A stretch of 22,853 nucleotides of DNA from an uncultured Oscillospiraceae bacterium (GCA_958448395.1 CAUDDP010000032.1:1-22853), one strand, 5' to 3'. Positions 1 through 8,246 are shown, counted from the stretch's first letter. Translations and numbers: made by a program. Notes: a model not told the origin generated them from the letters alone.

Positions 1-3
1 CAC

Positions 4-171
4 TCTAAATTTCTACATTCTATATTGTTTTGTTATTTTAGAGGGCGGACAGCGGCAGCTTGTTCTTCATTTCGTTATCTTGCCCAACTCGTTCGCTTTG
101 CAGGGGACAGCTTGTCCCCTGCACCCCTCCGCCAAGCTGAGCCAGCTTGACCGCAGTTGCCATTCGGCAGA
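4..171. repeat. Structured dispersed repeat, copy 1 (~168 bp)
   Basis: This intergenic stretch matches 17488-17657 closely along its whole length, with scattered substitutions and small length changes. It starts at TCTAAATTTCT and ends near CCATTCGGC. Inside it, 100-122 is a perfect hairpin: arms GCAGGGGACA and TGTCCCCTGC with a 3-nt loop. A second small hairpin follows (AAGCTG, then CAGCTT). The conserved, foldable core and the gene-free location suggest a non-autonomous mobile or REP-like element, or a structured RNA. No transposase and no clear target duplication are visible. I do not regard the short open frame that crosses it as coding. Confidence 0.85.
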
Positions 172-210
172 TAAAACTCTCTCATCGTACTCACGTTTCT
201 ATAGGTTCTA

Positions 211-250
211 CTGTGTATTTTCTCTCACCGATACCGGTCTCACCTTCGCC
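211..250. repeat. Short dispersed repeat, copy A
   Basis: The core TGTATTTTCTCTCAC followed by GATACCGGTCTCACC recurs at 13094-13136, 17366-17413 and 19992-20040. This copy is the most truncated: it lacks the AAATCnATTTT lead-in shared by the other three. It lies downstream of the PIG-L gene and right after structured repeat copy 1. Function is unknown. Confidence 0.7.
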
Positions 251-296
251 TATATTATCATACGCATGTGAAAGAAAGACGCAAATTTGTTGAAAA

Positions 297-1043
297 TTAT
301 TGTAATGCCTCCGCTTCTTCTGCATGATACAGTGTCCAGTTTTCATATGGATTCATGTGTGACAAATTTTCTACCACTCGCTCCTGTGAATGATAATTTG
401 TCAGCAATGCTTCTTTTTGTGCCAATGCTTCATCCGAAATTCTCAGCAGTTCCTCCTGTACCTCTGGTAACCATGCTGCACTATAATATGTACCAAAGCA
501 ATATAGCGGCATAGTAAGCTGTTCTTTTTCATAAGCAGAAACCACCATACTGTGTGTTATACGGTGATGAATGTGTCCATACTCGCCTTTTTGATTATGC
601 GTGGCAACTAACTCCCAATCCTGACATTCCAATAAAAGAGAAACATCCTGCTCCATTTGTTCCTTTACCATACTCCAGTCATCTCGCCTGCCAAGCGTTT
701 TATCTGGATAGCAAAGCACCAAGCAGGCATTTCCACTGGCTTCTGCAACGGCTTCCAGTTCCGCAGAACGCACCTGATCCTTCCCATGGGTCATACATAC
801 AATCAGATAATCACCATCCAACAAATGGGCTCCGCCCCATAGCGTTTCATCATCAGGATGGGCTACAATCATCAATTTTTTTATCTGACGAAAATCAAAC
901 TGTTCCAAATCTGCCATTGTCAATGCTGGTATATCATAATAATTGTGATACCAAATAAAAAATCCAGTTAGTACAAACAATAACACTGCGATAGCAACCG
1001 CAGTCACTTTCATTCCAATGCATTTTCGATTCCATTTTGCCAT
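297..1043 (-). CDS. PIG-L family deacetylase, membrane-anchored
   Basis: A 248-residue protein of the PIG-L/LmbE family, zinc enzymes that remove N-acetyl groups from sugars such as GlcNAc derivatives. The metal-binding motif AHPDDE is at residues 61-66, and a later GHIHH segment at 156-160 would supply the remaining zinc histidine. Residues 11-32 form one hydrophobic segment, so the catalytic domain is probably tethered to the membrane and faces outward. The start is the ATG at 1043, preceded by AAGGGGA. The gene lies downstream of sseB-like but behind that gene's terminator, so it may depend on readthrough or a weak promoter I could not define. No terminator is evident after its stop. Substrate is unknown; cell-wall or glycolipid GlcNAc is the obvious guess from the family. 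Confidence 0.85.
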   Translation of the reverse strand: MAKWNRKCIGMKVTAVAIAVLLFVLTGFFIWYHNYYDIPALTMADLEQFDFRQIKKLMIVAHPDDETLWGGAHLLDGDYLIVCMTHGKDQVRSAELEAVAEASGNACLVLCYPDKTLGRRDDWSMVKEQMEQDVSLLLECQDWELVATHNQKGEYGHIHHRITHSMVVSAYEKEQLTMPLYCFGTYYSAAWLPEVQEELLRISDEALAQKEALLTNYHSQERVVENLSHMNPYENWTLYHAEEAEALQ

Positions 1044-1095
1044 CTGTAATTCCCCTTGCCTTTTCTGTTTTCCTTTTCTATGTGCTGTTGAAAAT

Positions 1096-1137
1096 AAAAA
1101 AACGCTGCGAACAACTACTTGTCCGCAGCGGAAAAAT
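1096..1137 (-). terminator. Rho-independent terminator of the SseB-like gene
   Basis: Read on the minus strand, CGCTGCGGACAA and TTGTTCGCAGCG pair around a GTAG loop with one G-T wobble, and a run of seven T follows. It lies just past the SseB-like stop codon at 1147. Confidence 0.9.
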
Positions 1138-1146
1138 CGTTTTTCT

Positions 1147-2391
1147 TTATTCCTGATAAAACGGCGTATTTTCCTTCATGATTTTCTTGCCGGCTACATG
1201 TTCCGATGTGATAATGCCACACGGATTGTTATTGGTATATTTATTCGCAATCTGTGCAACCGGTTCAAAGATCGGACGGGTCTCCTTCACCGGATCACAG
1301 TCCAGTACAAACATAAAGCTTTCTCTGCCGCCGACACGCATACCTGTGATATAAGCAGCATGTACCTCTGGTACATTTGCCAAATGTTCTGACAACTCTT
1401 TCATCAAATCCATTGGCTTAGTCTTCAGATCGAACAGCTGTACCTGTCCCTGCTGCCGCTGCTGCACCAAAGCAACCACCTGCTGCTTTGGCATTGCCAA
1501 TGACTCTGCCTGTCGGAATGGGTTAATGACCAGACCTTCCGCATCGCCATTCTGTTGGAACATTGCTGCATACTGAGCAAGCGGAAGAATCATTGTCTGG
1601 TATTCCGGCGGATTCTGCCATTTATTCATTTCTTCCATATCCGTAAACAGTGGGAAGAACTTCTTATCGCCATTCTGTACCATGACAAACTGAATCTGTG
1701 TCTGATGCTTCTGACCATCTTCCAGATTCATATCTTCTGTCGGGGTAACCAGCCGAACTGGTGCAATAAATTGTGCCTGATGCAGTGCCTCAATCATTGG
1801 GCGTTCCGTTTCTGGAGCACTCTTCTTACGGAATGCTGCGATGGCACCTACCAGCTGCGGATTGGAAACAGAAGACGGATCTGCAAATGCAGTTTTCGGA
1901 TTGACAGTTGGTTCCGGCAACGGAGCAGCGGCAGCAGAACCGGTCACAGGCGGGAGTGTAACACCAGCAATCTCACCCATTTTCTCTCTGGAAAGAACCA
2001 GTCCCTGTTCGGTCGGATTGATCACCAGACCGGCAGCCTCTCCAGAACGTGCCATAATGGCAACATACTGTTCCAGTGTCATTACAACGGTCTTAATTTC
2101 CGGATCGTTTCTCCACTTGAGCACTTCCAGCCATTCGGTAAATGCCGGAAAATAACGGGTGCCGTTTTTCTGCTGCAACATCATGAACTTTGCCTGTGTT
2201 TTATACTGCTGCCCATCGCTCAGATCCAGATCCTCCGGTACATCGTCCATGATAACCGGTGCAATCAGCTGTGCATTTTTCAATTCTTCAATCATTGCCT
2301 TTTCAGCAGCAGTGGTTTTTTTCTCTTTAAGCTCTGCCATTGCCTCCACAAGCTGTGGATTCTTGACAGTCGGTTTCTTTAATTTTGCCAA
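1147..2391 (-). CDS. SseB family protein with duplicated N-terminal domain
   Basis: A 414-residue soluble protein of the SseB (enhanced serine sensitivity) family, whose biochemical role is not well defined. The protein contains two similar halves. Residues about 11-140 and 177-320 both open with NPQLV, then share a C-terminal AQ(L/F)IAPV strand, a DGQ segment and a GLVINP segment. A single SseB C-terminal domain follows (about 320-414, with the string FVLDCDP). Ordinary family members have one N-terminal domain, so this is a tandem duplication. An Ala/Pro-rich linker (about 145-170) joins the halves. The start is a TTG at 2391, chosen because GAGGTG lies 7 nt upstream and no ATG fits better. 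It has its own promoter and terminator, so it is monocistronic. Confidence 0.85.
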   Translation of the reverse strand: MAKLKKPTVKNPQLVEAMAELKEKKTTAAEKAMIEELKNAQLIAPVIMDDVPEDLDLSDGQQYKTQAKFMMLQQKNGTRYFPAFTEWLEVLKWRNDPEIKTVVMTLEQYVAIMARSGEAAGLVINPTEQGLVLSREKMGEIAGVTLPPVTGSAAAAPLPEPTVNPKTAFADPSSVSNPQLVGAIAAFRKKSAPETERPMIEALHQAQFIAPVRLVTPTEDMNLEDGQKHQTQIQFVMVQNGDKKFFPLFTDMEEMNKWQNPPEYQTMILPLAQYAAMFQQNGDAEGLVINPFRQAESLAMPKQQVVALVQQRQQGQVQLFDLKTKPMDLMKELSEHLANVPEVHAAYITGMRVGGRESFMFVLDCDPVKETRPIFEPVAQIANKYTNNNPCGIITSEHVAGKKIMKENTPFYQE

Positions 2392-2435
2392 TTCAGTTCA
2401 CCTCATTTTATTATTCACCAGAAATGGATGGTTTT

Positions 2436-2464
2436 AGTATAGCACATTGTGCACAAAATTGCAA
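2436..2464 (-). promoter_or_regulatory. SigA promoter of the SseB-like gene
   Basis: On the minus strand there is TTGCAA, 17 bp, then TATACT, about 45 bp ahead of the TTG start. The spacer contains the perfect 10-bp palindrome TTGTGCACAA (2447-2456), which could bind a regulator. Confidence 0.75.
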
Positions 2465-2538
2465 GGGAAAATAAAAAATATTTTTATATCAAGCTTCATT
2501 TCAAACAGAAATAGAAAATGGTATTCTATTTTTTAATG

Positions 2539-2584
2539 AAAAAAAATCGGAAGCCCCTCTGACACAAGCCGTCAAAAGACTCCC
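2539..2584 (-). terminator. Rho-independent terminator of rpmB
   Basis: On the minus strand a long stem of about 14 bp (one bulged G, several G-T pairs; arms GGGAGTCTTTTGAC and GTCAGAGGGGCTTCC) encloses a 7-nt loop and is followed by eight T. Confidence 0.85.
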
Positions 2585-2625
2585 GAATCTTTTTCGCATA
2601 CATACAAGAAAGCGATGTTCCTGCC

Positions 2626-2811
2626 TTACGCACGTTCAACTTTACCGGAACGGAGGCATCTGGAGCAAACATACACGTGACAAGGGGTACCCTTCACGAT
2701 TGCCTTTACTCGCTTTACATTGGGCTTCCATGTTCTGTTGGAGCGTCTGTGAGAGTGGGACACCTTGATACCGAATGTAACACCCTTACCGCAAAATTCG
2801 CATTTTGCCAT
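2626..2811 (-). CDS. rpmB: 50S ribosomal protein L28
   Basis: A 61-residue basic protein, the normal length for bacterial L28 of the large ribosomal subunit. The sequence starts MAKCEFCGKG and contains the family's HSHRRSNRTWKPN block. Two CxxC pairs (Cys4/Cys7 and Cys49/Cys52) make this the zinc-binding C+ form rather than the cysteine-free, zinc-independent paralogue found in some bacteria. AAGGAGGTG precedes the ATG by 8 nt. It is a single-gene unit with its own promoter and terminator, divergent from the M50 protease gene. Confidence 0.98.
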   Translation of the reverse strand: MAKCEFCGKGVTFGIKVSHSHRRSNRTWKPNVKRVKAIVKGTPCHVYVCSRCLRSGKVERA

Positions 2812-2848
2812 ATTCTACTGCACCTCCTTAAACAAACTAACGGATTTC

Positions 2849-2877
2849 ATTATATCATATTGCCAAAGAAAAAGCAA
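2849..2877 (-). promoter_or_regulatory. SigA promoter of rpmB
   Basis: On the minus strand TTGCTT and TATAAT are separated by 17 bp, about 40 bp from the rpmB start. Confidence 0.85.
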
Positions 2878-2935
2878 GTCTTTTTTCTCTTTTTTTGAAA
2901 ATTTTTTTTGAACAGCGGAAATCTGCATTTTTCAC

Positions 2936-2964
2936 TTGAAAAGACAGAGAAAATCCGCTATAAT
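2936..2964 (+). promoter_or_regulatory. SigA promoter of the M50-scpAB gene string
   Basis: TTGAAA, 17 bp, TATAAT, placed 34 bp before the first gene's ATG. It is the only strong promoter I see before the genes running to 6169. Confidence 0.88.
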
Positions 2965-2998
2965 AAAAAGAATAACAAAATAAGAGGTGATTGCAAAG

Positions 2999-3685
2999 AT
3001 GAATTTATTTTCCTCGAACAAAACACAAATTCTCATGATGCTGATTGCAAGAGTCATTATCATCCTGCTCATTCTGCCGCTGCATGAGTTTGCCCATGCA
3101 TGGGTTGCACGCCGCTGCGGCGATGATACAGCGGAGTCCAAGGGCAGATTGACCTTCAATCCATTTTCTCATGTTGACCCAGTAGGAGCGATTCTGTTAC
3201 TGCTGACCGGCTTCGGCTGGGCAAAGCCCGTTCCCGTCAATCCCAACCGGATGCGAAATCCCAGAAGCGGCATGGTCTGGACCTCTCTGGCAGGTCCGGC
3301 TTCTAATCTCATCATTGCATTTCTCACAATGATTCCATTCCGGATTTTAGAAGAAATCCCCATTCATTCTGCATCCATGTACAACACACTATCTGTTATT
3401 TACAGCATTCTCTATTTCTTTATCCTCGTCAACATTGGTCTTGCTGTCTTCAATCTGATTCCCATTCCGCCATTGGATGGTTCCAATATTGTCATGGGAT
3501 TCTTGCCATTCAAGGCAATTATATGGGTACAGCAGCATCGACAGGTAATCTCCTTTGTCTTCCTGATTTTAATTCTCTCTGACTTTCTGAATCCCCCCCT
3601 CTCTTTTCTACAGCAACTCCTTTTTAAGGGATTCAACGTTTTAACCAACTGGGTGCCACTGATCGTCAGCGGATTGACTGGCTGA
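2999..3685 (+). CDS. Site-2 protease family protein (peptidase M50)
   Basis: A 228-residue polytopic membrane metalloprotease of the M50 (site-2 protease, SpoIVFB-like) family, which cuts substrates within or next to the membrane. The zinc motif HEFAH is at residues 29-33 inside the first hydrophobic segment. The second signature, NLIPIPPLDG, is at about 152-161 and supplies the third ligand, Asp160. Several further membrane segments follow to the C terminus. The start is the ATG at 2999, with AGAGGTG 9 nt upstream; an in-frame GTG at 2987 overlaps that ribosome binding site and is rejected. This M50 subfamily commonly sits next to scpA in Firmicutes. Its substrate cannot be read from sequence. 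Only 7 nt separate it from scpA. Confidence 0.92.
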   Translation: MNLFSSNKTQILMMLIARVIIILLILPLHEFAHAWVARRCGDDTAESKGRLTFNPFSHVDPVGAILLLLTGFGWAKPVPVNPNRMRNPRSGMVWTSLAGPASNLIIAFLTMIPFRILEEIPIHSASMYNTLSVIYSILYFFILVNIGLAVFNLIPIPPLDGSNIVMGFLPFKAIIWVQQHRQVISFVFLILILSDFLNPPLSFLQQLLFKGFNVLTNWVPLIVSGLTG

Positions 3686-3692
3686 TACCGAT

Positions 3693-4424
3693 ATGCAGAC
3701 ATTATCCTTTGAAATTGATGGCTTTTCCGGACCGATGGATGTCCTGCTTTCTCTGATTGCGAAGCACAAACTCAATATCTATGACATTGCCATTTCACAG
3801 CTGCTGGAACAATACCTGAACTATCTGGCAGACTGTCAGGAACAGGATTTGGAACTTGCCGGAGCCTTTCTGGAAATGGCAGCCCGACTGATTTACATGA
3901 AAACAGCTGCCCTGCTTCCAAAACCGGAAGCGGCACAGGCAGAAAAAGAAGACTTGCAGGAAACCTTGCTGCTCTATGCAAAATGCAAACAGGCAGCTGT
4001 CCTGCTGGCAGAGCAATATAAGGAACAGCAACCCTACTGCCGTCCACCAATGCCACTGCCAAAGCCACAAAAAACATATCTGCGAACCTATCCGGCAGAG
4101 ATACTTCGCAGTAGTTTTCTTGCAATCGGACAAAAACGACTGCCACCATCTCAAGCAGCCATCCAGCAAAAACTTCGCCGTGTGGTCAGCCCAAAAACGG
4201 TTTCTGTCATGTCTAAAATTGTCTGGCTGATGCGACAGGTCTATCATATGGAACAGGTTTCCCTTGTAACATTATATGATGATATTTCCGACCGTTCTGC
4301 CAGAGTCGCTGTTTTTCTTGCTGTGTTGGAACTGACCAAACACGGCAGAATCGGCATTACAGAAGACGGCACGGCATTATACCGGATCGCACGGCAGAAA
4401 AAGAAATCAGAATACAGCACATAA
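3693..4424 (+). CDS. scpA: Segregation and condensation protein A
   Basis: A 243-residue kleisin subunit that bridges the SMC heads and, with ScpB, forms the bacterial condensin needed for chromosome folding and segregation. The N-terminal block is diagnostic: FEIDGFSGPMDVLLSLI followed by a KLNIYDI stretch. The C-terminal 80 residues form the predicted winged helix that contacts the other SMC head. The ATG lies 7 nt after the protease stop codon with no strong Shine-Dalgarno sequence, so translation is probably coupled to the upstream gene. scpB follows after 39 nt. Confidence 0.96.
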   Translation: MQTLSFEIDGFSGPMDVLLSLIAKHKLNIYDIAISQLLEQYLNYLADCQEQDLELAGAFLEMAARLIYMKTAALLPKPEAAQAEKEDLQETLLLYAKCKQAAVLLAEQYKEQQPYCRPPMPLPKPQKTYLRTYPAEILRSSFLAIGQKRLPPSQAAIQQKLRRVVSPKTVSVMSKIVWLMRQVYHMEQVSLVTLYDDISDRSARVAVFLAVLELTKHGRIGITEDGTALYRIARQKKKSEYST

Positions 4425-4463
4425 ATTCAGGCTTTATCATAAAAACAAAAGGAGGATACAGCG

Positions 4464-5012
4464 ATGCCATTATCAGAGCGTGCAATCGTGGAAGCCATTC
4501 TCTTTGCAAGCGGCGACCCAATTTCCCTTTCCCGTCTTGCAGCTGCCAGCGGCATTGCGGAAAAACAGCTGCCTGCATTATTAAACGATCTGAATCAGCA
4601 TTATGACTCTGACGGACATGCATTCCAGATTCTTCTGCTGGAACATACCGCCCAGCTCTGTACAAGAGAACCCTATGCCCCCTATATTCAGGCATCCCTA
4701 GAACAAAAGCGAACCCTGCCGCTGACGCCAGCAGCTTTGGAGGTCCTGACCATTGCTGCCTATCATCAACCCGTTACCAAACGATTTATTTCACATGTAA
4801 GAGGTATTGATAGCAGTTCTCTGGTCAATACTTTAGTGGAACGGGAACTTCTGGAAGAAGGAGAACGGATGGATTTGCCCGGCAGACCCATTGCCTATCG
4901 CACAACGAATACATTTCTACGCTGCTTTGGCTTGTCTTCTTTAAAAGATCTGCCACCACTGCCGGAGATTCCTGTTCCAGAGACAACGGACTTGATGGAC
5001 AATCCTACATAA
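4464..5012 (+). CDS. scpB: Segregation and condensation protein B
   Basis: A 182-residue ScpB, the partner of the ScpA kleisin in the SMC complex. It has the typical opening (AIVEAILFASGDPISLSRLA) of the first winged helix. The second winged helix contains LTPAALEVLTIAAYHQPVTK and the conserved RGIDSSSLVNTL segment. The length is normal, with a short acidic, proline-rich tail. AAAGGAGG precedes the ATG by 9 nt. Confidence 0.97.
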   Translation: MPLSERAIVEAILFASGDPISLSRLAAASGIAEKQLPALLNDLNQHYDSDGHAFQILLLEHTAQLCTREPYAPYIQASLEQKRTLPLTPAALEVLTIAAYHQPVTKRFISHVRGIDSSSLVNTLVERELLEEGERMDLPGRPIAYRTTNTFLRCFGLSSLKDLPPLPEIPVPETTDLMDNPT

Positions 5013-5039
5013 AAATCCCACACAGAAAGGAAGAGGAAC

Positions 5040-5681
5040 ATGACTGGCTGGCTCATTTTATTCTGCATATTGCTGCTGCTTGCAGGGATTCTGTTTGTAC
5101 CAGCCGTTCTGCACGTCACGTTACAGGCAGATCAAACCGACATTCGGCTTTCCTTTCTGGGCATTCCCCTCTATCGCTCTGACCAACAGCGAAAGCAGAA
5201 AAGAAAAAAAACAAAAAAGAAACCTTCCAAAAAGAAAAAGGATAAAAACAATAAGAACAAAAAAACAGAAAAACAGCCGCTTTCAGAAAAACTGGATTTG
5301 GTAAAAGATGCACTATCCGGTGTCCGAAAAGGACTTCGCAAACTGACCAGAGGCATTCGCTTCCAGCATGTTTCGATTGCAGTTGCAGTTGGCAGTTTTG
5401 ATGCCTATGAATGTGCAATGGCTTACGGAAAAATCAATGCTGCTCTTTATCCCTGTCTGGCAGTATTGGGAACCGTGTTTTCTGTTTCCTATGACGATAT
5501 TACAATCCGCTGCTGTTTCGGCGAACCAGAAACCCGTTACCGCATTTCGGGTATCGCAAAGCTGTCCTTAGCATGTGTACTTTCCGCATTGCTGGCATTT
5601 GGGCTTTCTTTTTTGTGGAATACCCTACAGCGAAAAAGTGAATGCGAATCAACACATTCCAAACAAGCTTCTGCCAAATAA
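5040..5681 (+). CDS. DUF2953 domain protein (YtfI-like)
   Basis: A 213-residue membrane protein of the DUF2953 family, found next to ytfJ in spore-forming Firmicutes. Residues about 4-24 are a membrane segment. A very lysine-rich stretch (about 50-80) follows, and another hydrophobic helix lies at about 175-195. The domain proper contains a FDAYECAMAYGKINAALYP-like segment, which in this family forms a conserved patch. Its biochemical role is unknown; co-occurrence with YtfJ points to the sporulation or envelope programme. GGAAGAGG precedes the ATG. Confidence 0.8.
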   Translation: MTGWLILFCILLLLAGILFVPAVLHVTLQADQTDIRLSFLGIPLYRSDQQRKQKRKKTKKKPSKKKKDKNNKNKKTEKQPLSEKLDLVKDALSGVRKGLRKLTRGIRFQHVSIAVAVGSFDAYECAMAYGKINAALYPCLAVLGTVFSVSYDDITIRCCFGEPETRYRISGIAKLSLACVLSALLAFGLSFLWNTLQRKSECESTHSKQASAK

Positions 5682-5770
5682 CAGCATAGAGGCATGAAAA
5701 AATAGCATCTGTCTGCATGTTCCAATCATTTTGGTACATGCTAAAACAAACGAACAAGGAGGATTTTCCA

Positions 5771-6169
5771 ATGCAAGAGACAAATAACAACCAACAAAAA
5801 CATACCATTCACAATCTGATGGGCGTATCCATGGACAAGATTCGGGAAATGGTAGATGTGCAGACCATTATTGGTGATCCGATTATCGTCGGCACGGATA
5901 TTACCATCATTCCCATCTCAAAGGTTTCCTATGGCTTTGCATCCGGCGGTTCTGATCTGCCTACAAAAGTACCAAAAGACTTATTCGGTGGCGGCACGGG
6001 TGCTGGTGTTTCCATTCAGCCAGTTGCTTTTCTGGTGGTACAAAACGGAGATGTCCGGCTGCTTCAAATGACAGAAAACGGGGATACCGCAAACAATCTC
6101 ATTCGTACACTACCAGAGGTTGTAAATAAAGTAGCCGATATGGTGAAGTCCAAAAAGGAAACAGAGTAA
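5771..6169 (+). CDS. ytfJ: GerW family sporulation protein
   Basis: A 132-residue protein of the YtfJ/GerW family, needed in Bacillus for normal spore germination. The family core is plain: a NLMGVSMDKIREM opening, then GTDITIIPISKVSYGF, a glycine-rich segment, and SIQPVAFLVVQNGDVRLL. The start is the ATG at 5771, 7 nt after AAGGAGG; an upstream in-frame ATG at 5717 has no ribosome binding site. It follows the DUF2953 gene by 89 nt. Presence of the gene is consistent with sporulation ancestry but does not prove that this organism forms spores. Confidence 0.93.
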   Translation: MQETNNNQQKHTIHNLMGVSMDKIREMVDVQTIIGDPIIVGTDITIIPISKVSYGFASGGSDLPTKVPKDLFGGGTGAGVSIQPVAFLVVQNGDVRLLQMTENGDTANNLIRTLPEVVNKVADMVKSKKETE

Positions 6170-6227
6170 ACAGCTGCTACAGAAGGAGCTGCATCCTCTT
6201 ATTTCGGCAAGCAGAATGGCAGACCTC

Positions 6228-6257
6228 TCTTTCTCTTATTTTTACAAAAGAGAAAGA
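6228..6257. other. Intergenic inverted repeat before the carboxypeptidase gene
   Basis: TCTTTCTCTT and AAGAGAAAGA are perfect 10-bp arms around a 10-nt loop in the 165-nt gap between ytfJ and the carboxypeptidase gene. No T-run follows, so it is not a standard terminator. It may be an mRNA processing or stability element, or a protein-binding site. No convincing promoter was found in this gap. Confidence 0.6.
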
Positions 6258-6334
6258 ATGCCGCCCGACAGCACGTATAAAACACCCATTTTTTCATATC
6301 CTGTTCTCAAAAACAGGAAAGGAAGAATGTTACG

Positions 6335-7486
6335 ATGAAACAACTATGCTGTACCCTGCTTGCCGCTGCCCTGCTGCTTTGTAGTCTGCCAAAATCGCAC
6401 GCTGCGGCAATGGAAATCACATCTGTCTCCGCAAAATCCTGCATTGTCATGGAGGCAACCACCAGAGAGGTGTTCTTTGCACAAAACGAAACGGAACAGC
6501 TGCCGATGGCAAGCACCACAAAAATTATGACCACACTGCTCTGTCTGGAAAGCGGTGATTTGGACACACCGTTTCCAGTCGATAACCATGCCATTCAGGT
6601 GGAGGGGTCTTCCATGGGTCTGGTAGAGGATGATATTGTTACCAAACGTGCCCTTTGTTATGGTATGCTGTTGCCGTCCGGCAATGATGCTGCTGGTGCA
6701 ACCGCTGTCAAGCTTGCCGGCTCTTACGCTGCCTTTGCAGAACAGATGAACCAGCGTGCGGAACAAATCGGAATGCAGCACACACATTTTGTCACACCCT
6801 CTGGTCTGCACGACGAACAGCATTATTCCACTGCCTATGATATGGCACTTTTAACTGCTGTTGCCCTGCAAAATCCAGACTTTCGGGAAATCTGCGGACA
6901 GGCAACTGCTAAAGTCTCCTTCGGCAATCCCCCCTATGACCGCTGGCTGAAAAACACCAATAAGCTGCTCACACAATGCGAAGGGGTGATTGGTGTAAAA
7001 ACCGGCTTTACCGACGAAGCGGGACGTTGTCTGGTTTCTGCCTGCACTCGCAACGATATCACATTGATTTGTGTCACCCTCAACGACCCCAATGACTGGC
7101 AAACACACAGCAATTTATATGATGCGATTTTCCCAACCTTACAGACAAAGACGGTTTCCCTACCGGAAAATTTGCAAATTCCTGTGGTAGGCGGCAATGC
7201 AGAACAGGTTTCCCTTCAGACAACGGATACTATCACCTACGGATCAAAAGATGCAGTCTGTGATATTCAATTTTCTGTCCGGACAAAACCCTTTTTGTTC
7301 GCACCAGTACAGGCAGAACAGTATGGTGGTATCCTTGTGGCAGAGCAGAATGGGAAGGAATTGTTCCGTCTGCCACTTCTGACAAAAGAATCGGTGTCTG
7401 CAAAAGAGACAACCATAGCAGAAAAAAAAGAAAAACCGCACAGCCGTCTCTGGAACTGGTTTCGTGCATGGTTTCAAAAAAAATAG
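6335..7486 (+). CDS. dacF: D-alanyl-D-alanine carboxypeptidase (PBP5/DacF type)
   Basis: A 383-residue exported S11 peptidase that trims the terminal D-Ala from peptidoglycan stem peptides. All three penicillin-binding motifs are intact: STTK at 60-63 (nucleophile Ser60), SGN at 115-117 and KTG at 222-224. Residues 1-25 are a signal peptide ending in an AxA-type site (SHAAA). After the catalytic domain comes a beta-rich C-terminal domain, and the protein ends in a Trp- and Arg/Lys-rich amphipathic helix (about 365-383) that would anchor it to the outer membrane leaflet face. The ATG at 6335 follows GGAAG; an ATG at 6327 stops at once. The position between ytfJ and rluB matches the dacF/dacB context of spore formers. 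The dacF rather than dacB or dacA assignment is tentative. Confidence 0.93.
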   Translation: MKQLCCTLLAAALLLCSLPKSHAAAMEITSVSAKSCIVMEATTREVFFAQNETEQLPMASTTKIMTTLLCLESGDLDTPFPVDNHAIQVEGSSMGLVEDDIVTKRALCYGMLLPSGNDAAGATAVKLAGSYAAFAEQMNQRAEQIGMQHTHFVTPSGLHDEQHYSTAYDMALLTAVALQNPDFREICGQATAKVSFGNPPYDRWLKNTNKLLTQCEGVIGVKTGFTDEAGRCLVSACTRNDITLICVTLNDPNDWQTHSNLYDAIFPTLQTKTVSLPENLQIPVVGGNAEQVSLQTTDTITYGSKDAVCDIQFSVRTKPFLFAPVQAEQYGGILVAEQNGKELFRLPLLTKESVSAKETTIAEKKEKPHSRLWNWFRAWFQKK

Positions 7487-7514
7487 ATTTTAATAGAATA
7501 GAGGAGTGATTCCA

Positions 7515-8246
7515 GTGGAAAAAATTCGGATTCAAAAATTATTATCGGATGCCGGTTACTGCTCCCGCCGAAAGGCGGAAGCATGGATGGCAGCCGGAAA
7601 AGTAAAAGTTAATGGACATCCCGTCAAACTTGGTGACAAAGCAACCTATGCCGACCAGATTACCGTCAATGGGGAAACGGTCTACCTGCCCCGCAGAAAG
7701 GTAAAACGCTATATCATGCTGTACAAGCCAAGAGGCTATGTGACAACAACCTCGGATGAACTTGACCGCCGGTGTGTCATGGACTTATTAGAAGATGTGG
7801 AAGAACGCGTGTATCCGGTTGGCAGACTGGATAAAGATTCCGAAGGTCTGCTGCTGCTGACCAACGACGGCGATTTTGCCAACAACATTATGCATCCGAG
7901 CCGTCATATTTCCAAAACCTATCGGGTTACCGTCCGACCGGATATTTCCGAAGAACAGCTGATTGCCCTTTCCAGCGGTGTAGAGCTGGACGGCAAAATG
8001 ACACTGCCAGCAAATGTTGTAGTAAAAACCAAAGAACCAAATCGAGTGGTTCTGCTGATGACCATTCAGGAGGGAAGAAATCGACAGATTCGCCGAATGT
8101 GCGAAACAGTCGGACTGGAAGTCGCAAGACTTCGCCGCACCAGCATCGGTCCATTGAAATTGGGAATGCTGAAACCGGGTACTTATCGGGATTTGACCGC
8201 AGAAGAACTGCGTGCCATCCGCAACGCAATGGGAAAAGATCAATAA
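7515..8246 (+). CDS. rluB: 23S rRNA pseudouridine synthase B
   Basis: A 243-residue RsuA-family pseudouridine synthase, expected to modify helix 90 of 23S rRNA (U2605 in E. coli numbering). An S4 RNA-binding domain occupies residues 1-60 (IRIQKLLSDAGYCSRRKAE). The catalytic motif GRLDKDSEGLLLLTNDG carries Asp106, and the later GRNRQIRRM block is typical. The GTG at 7515 is chosen because GAGGAG lies 8 nt upstream and the protein then begins MEKIRIQK like its relatives; an in-frame GTG at 7506 overlaps that site. It follows the carboxypeptidase gene by 28 nt. The fine split between RluB and RluF/RsuA is by context and overall similarity. Confidence 0.93.
   Translation: MEKIRIQKLLSDAGYCSRRKAEAWMAAGKVKVNGHPVKLGDKATYADQITVNGETVYLPRRKVKRYIMLYKPRGYVTTTSDELDRRCVMDLLEDVEERVYPVGRLDKDSEGLLLLTNDGDFANNIMHPSRHISKTYRVTVRPDISEEQLIALSSGVELDGKMTLPANVVVKTKEPNRVVLLMTIQEGRNRQIRRMCETVGLEVARLRRTSIGPLKLGMLKPGTYRDLTAEELRAIRNAMGKDQ

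Noticed and set aside
80..271. Short open frame through the structured repeat, with a peptide also seen at 17473-17673
   Set aside because: The shared peptide simply follows from the DNA repeat. The two frames have different ends, no ribosome binding site, and cross hairpins that explain the conservation.
1555..2382. Long open frame (275 codons) on the plus strand
   Set aside because: It lies wholly antisense to the SseB-like gene, its residue content (rich in Cys, His, Phe, Arg) is that of a shadow frame, and it has no ribosome binding site.
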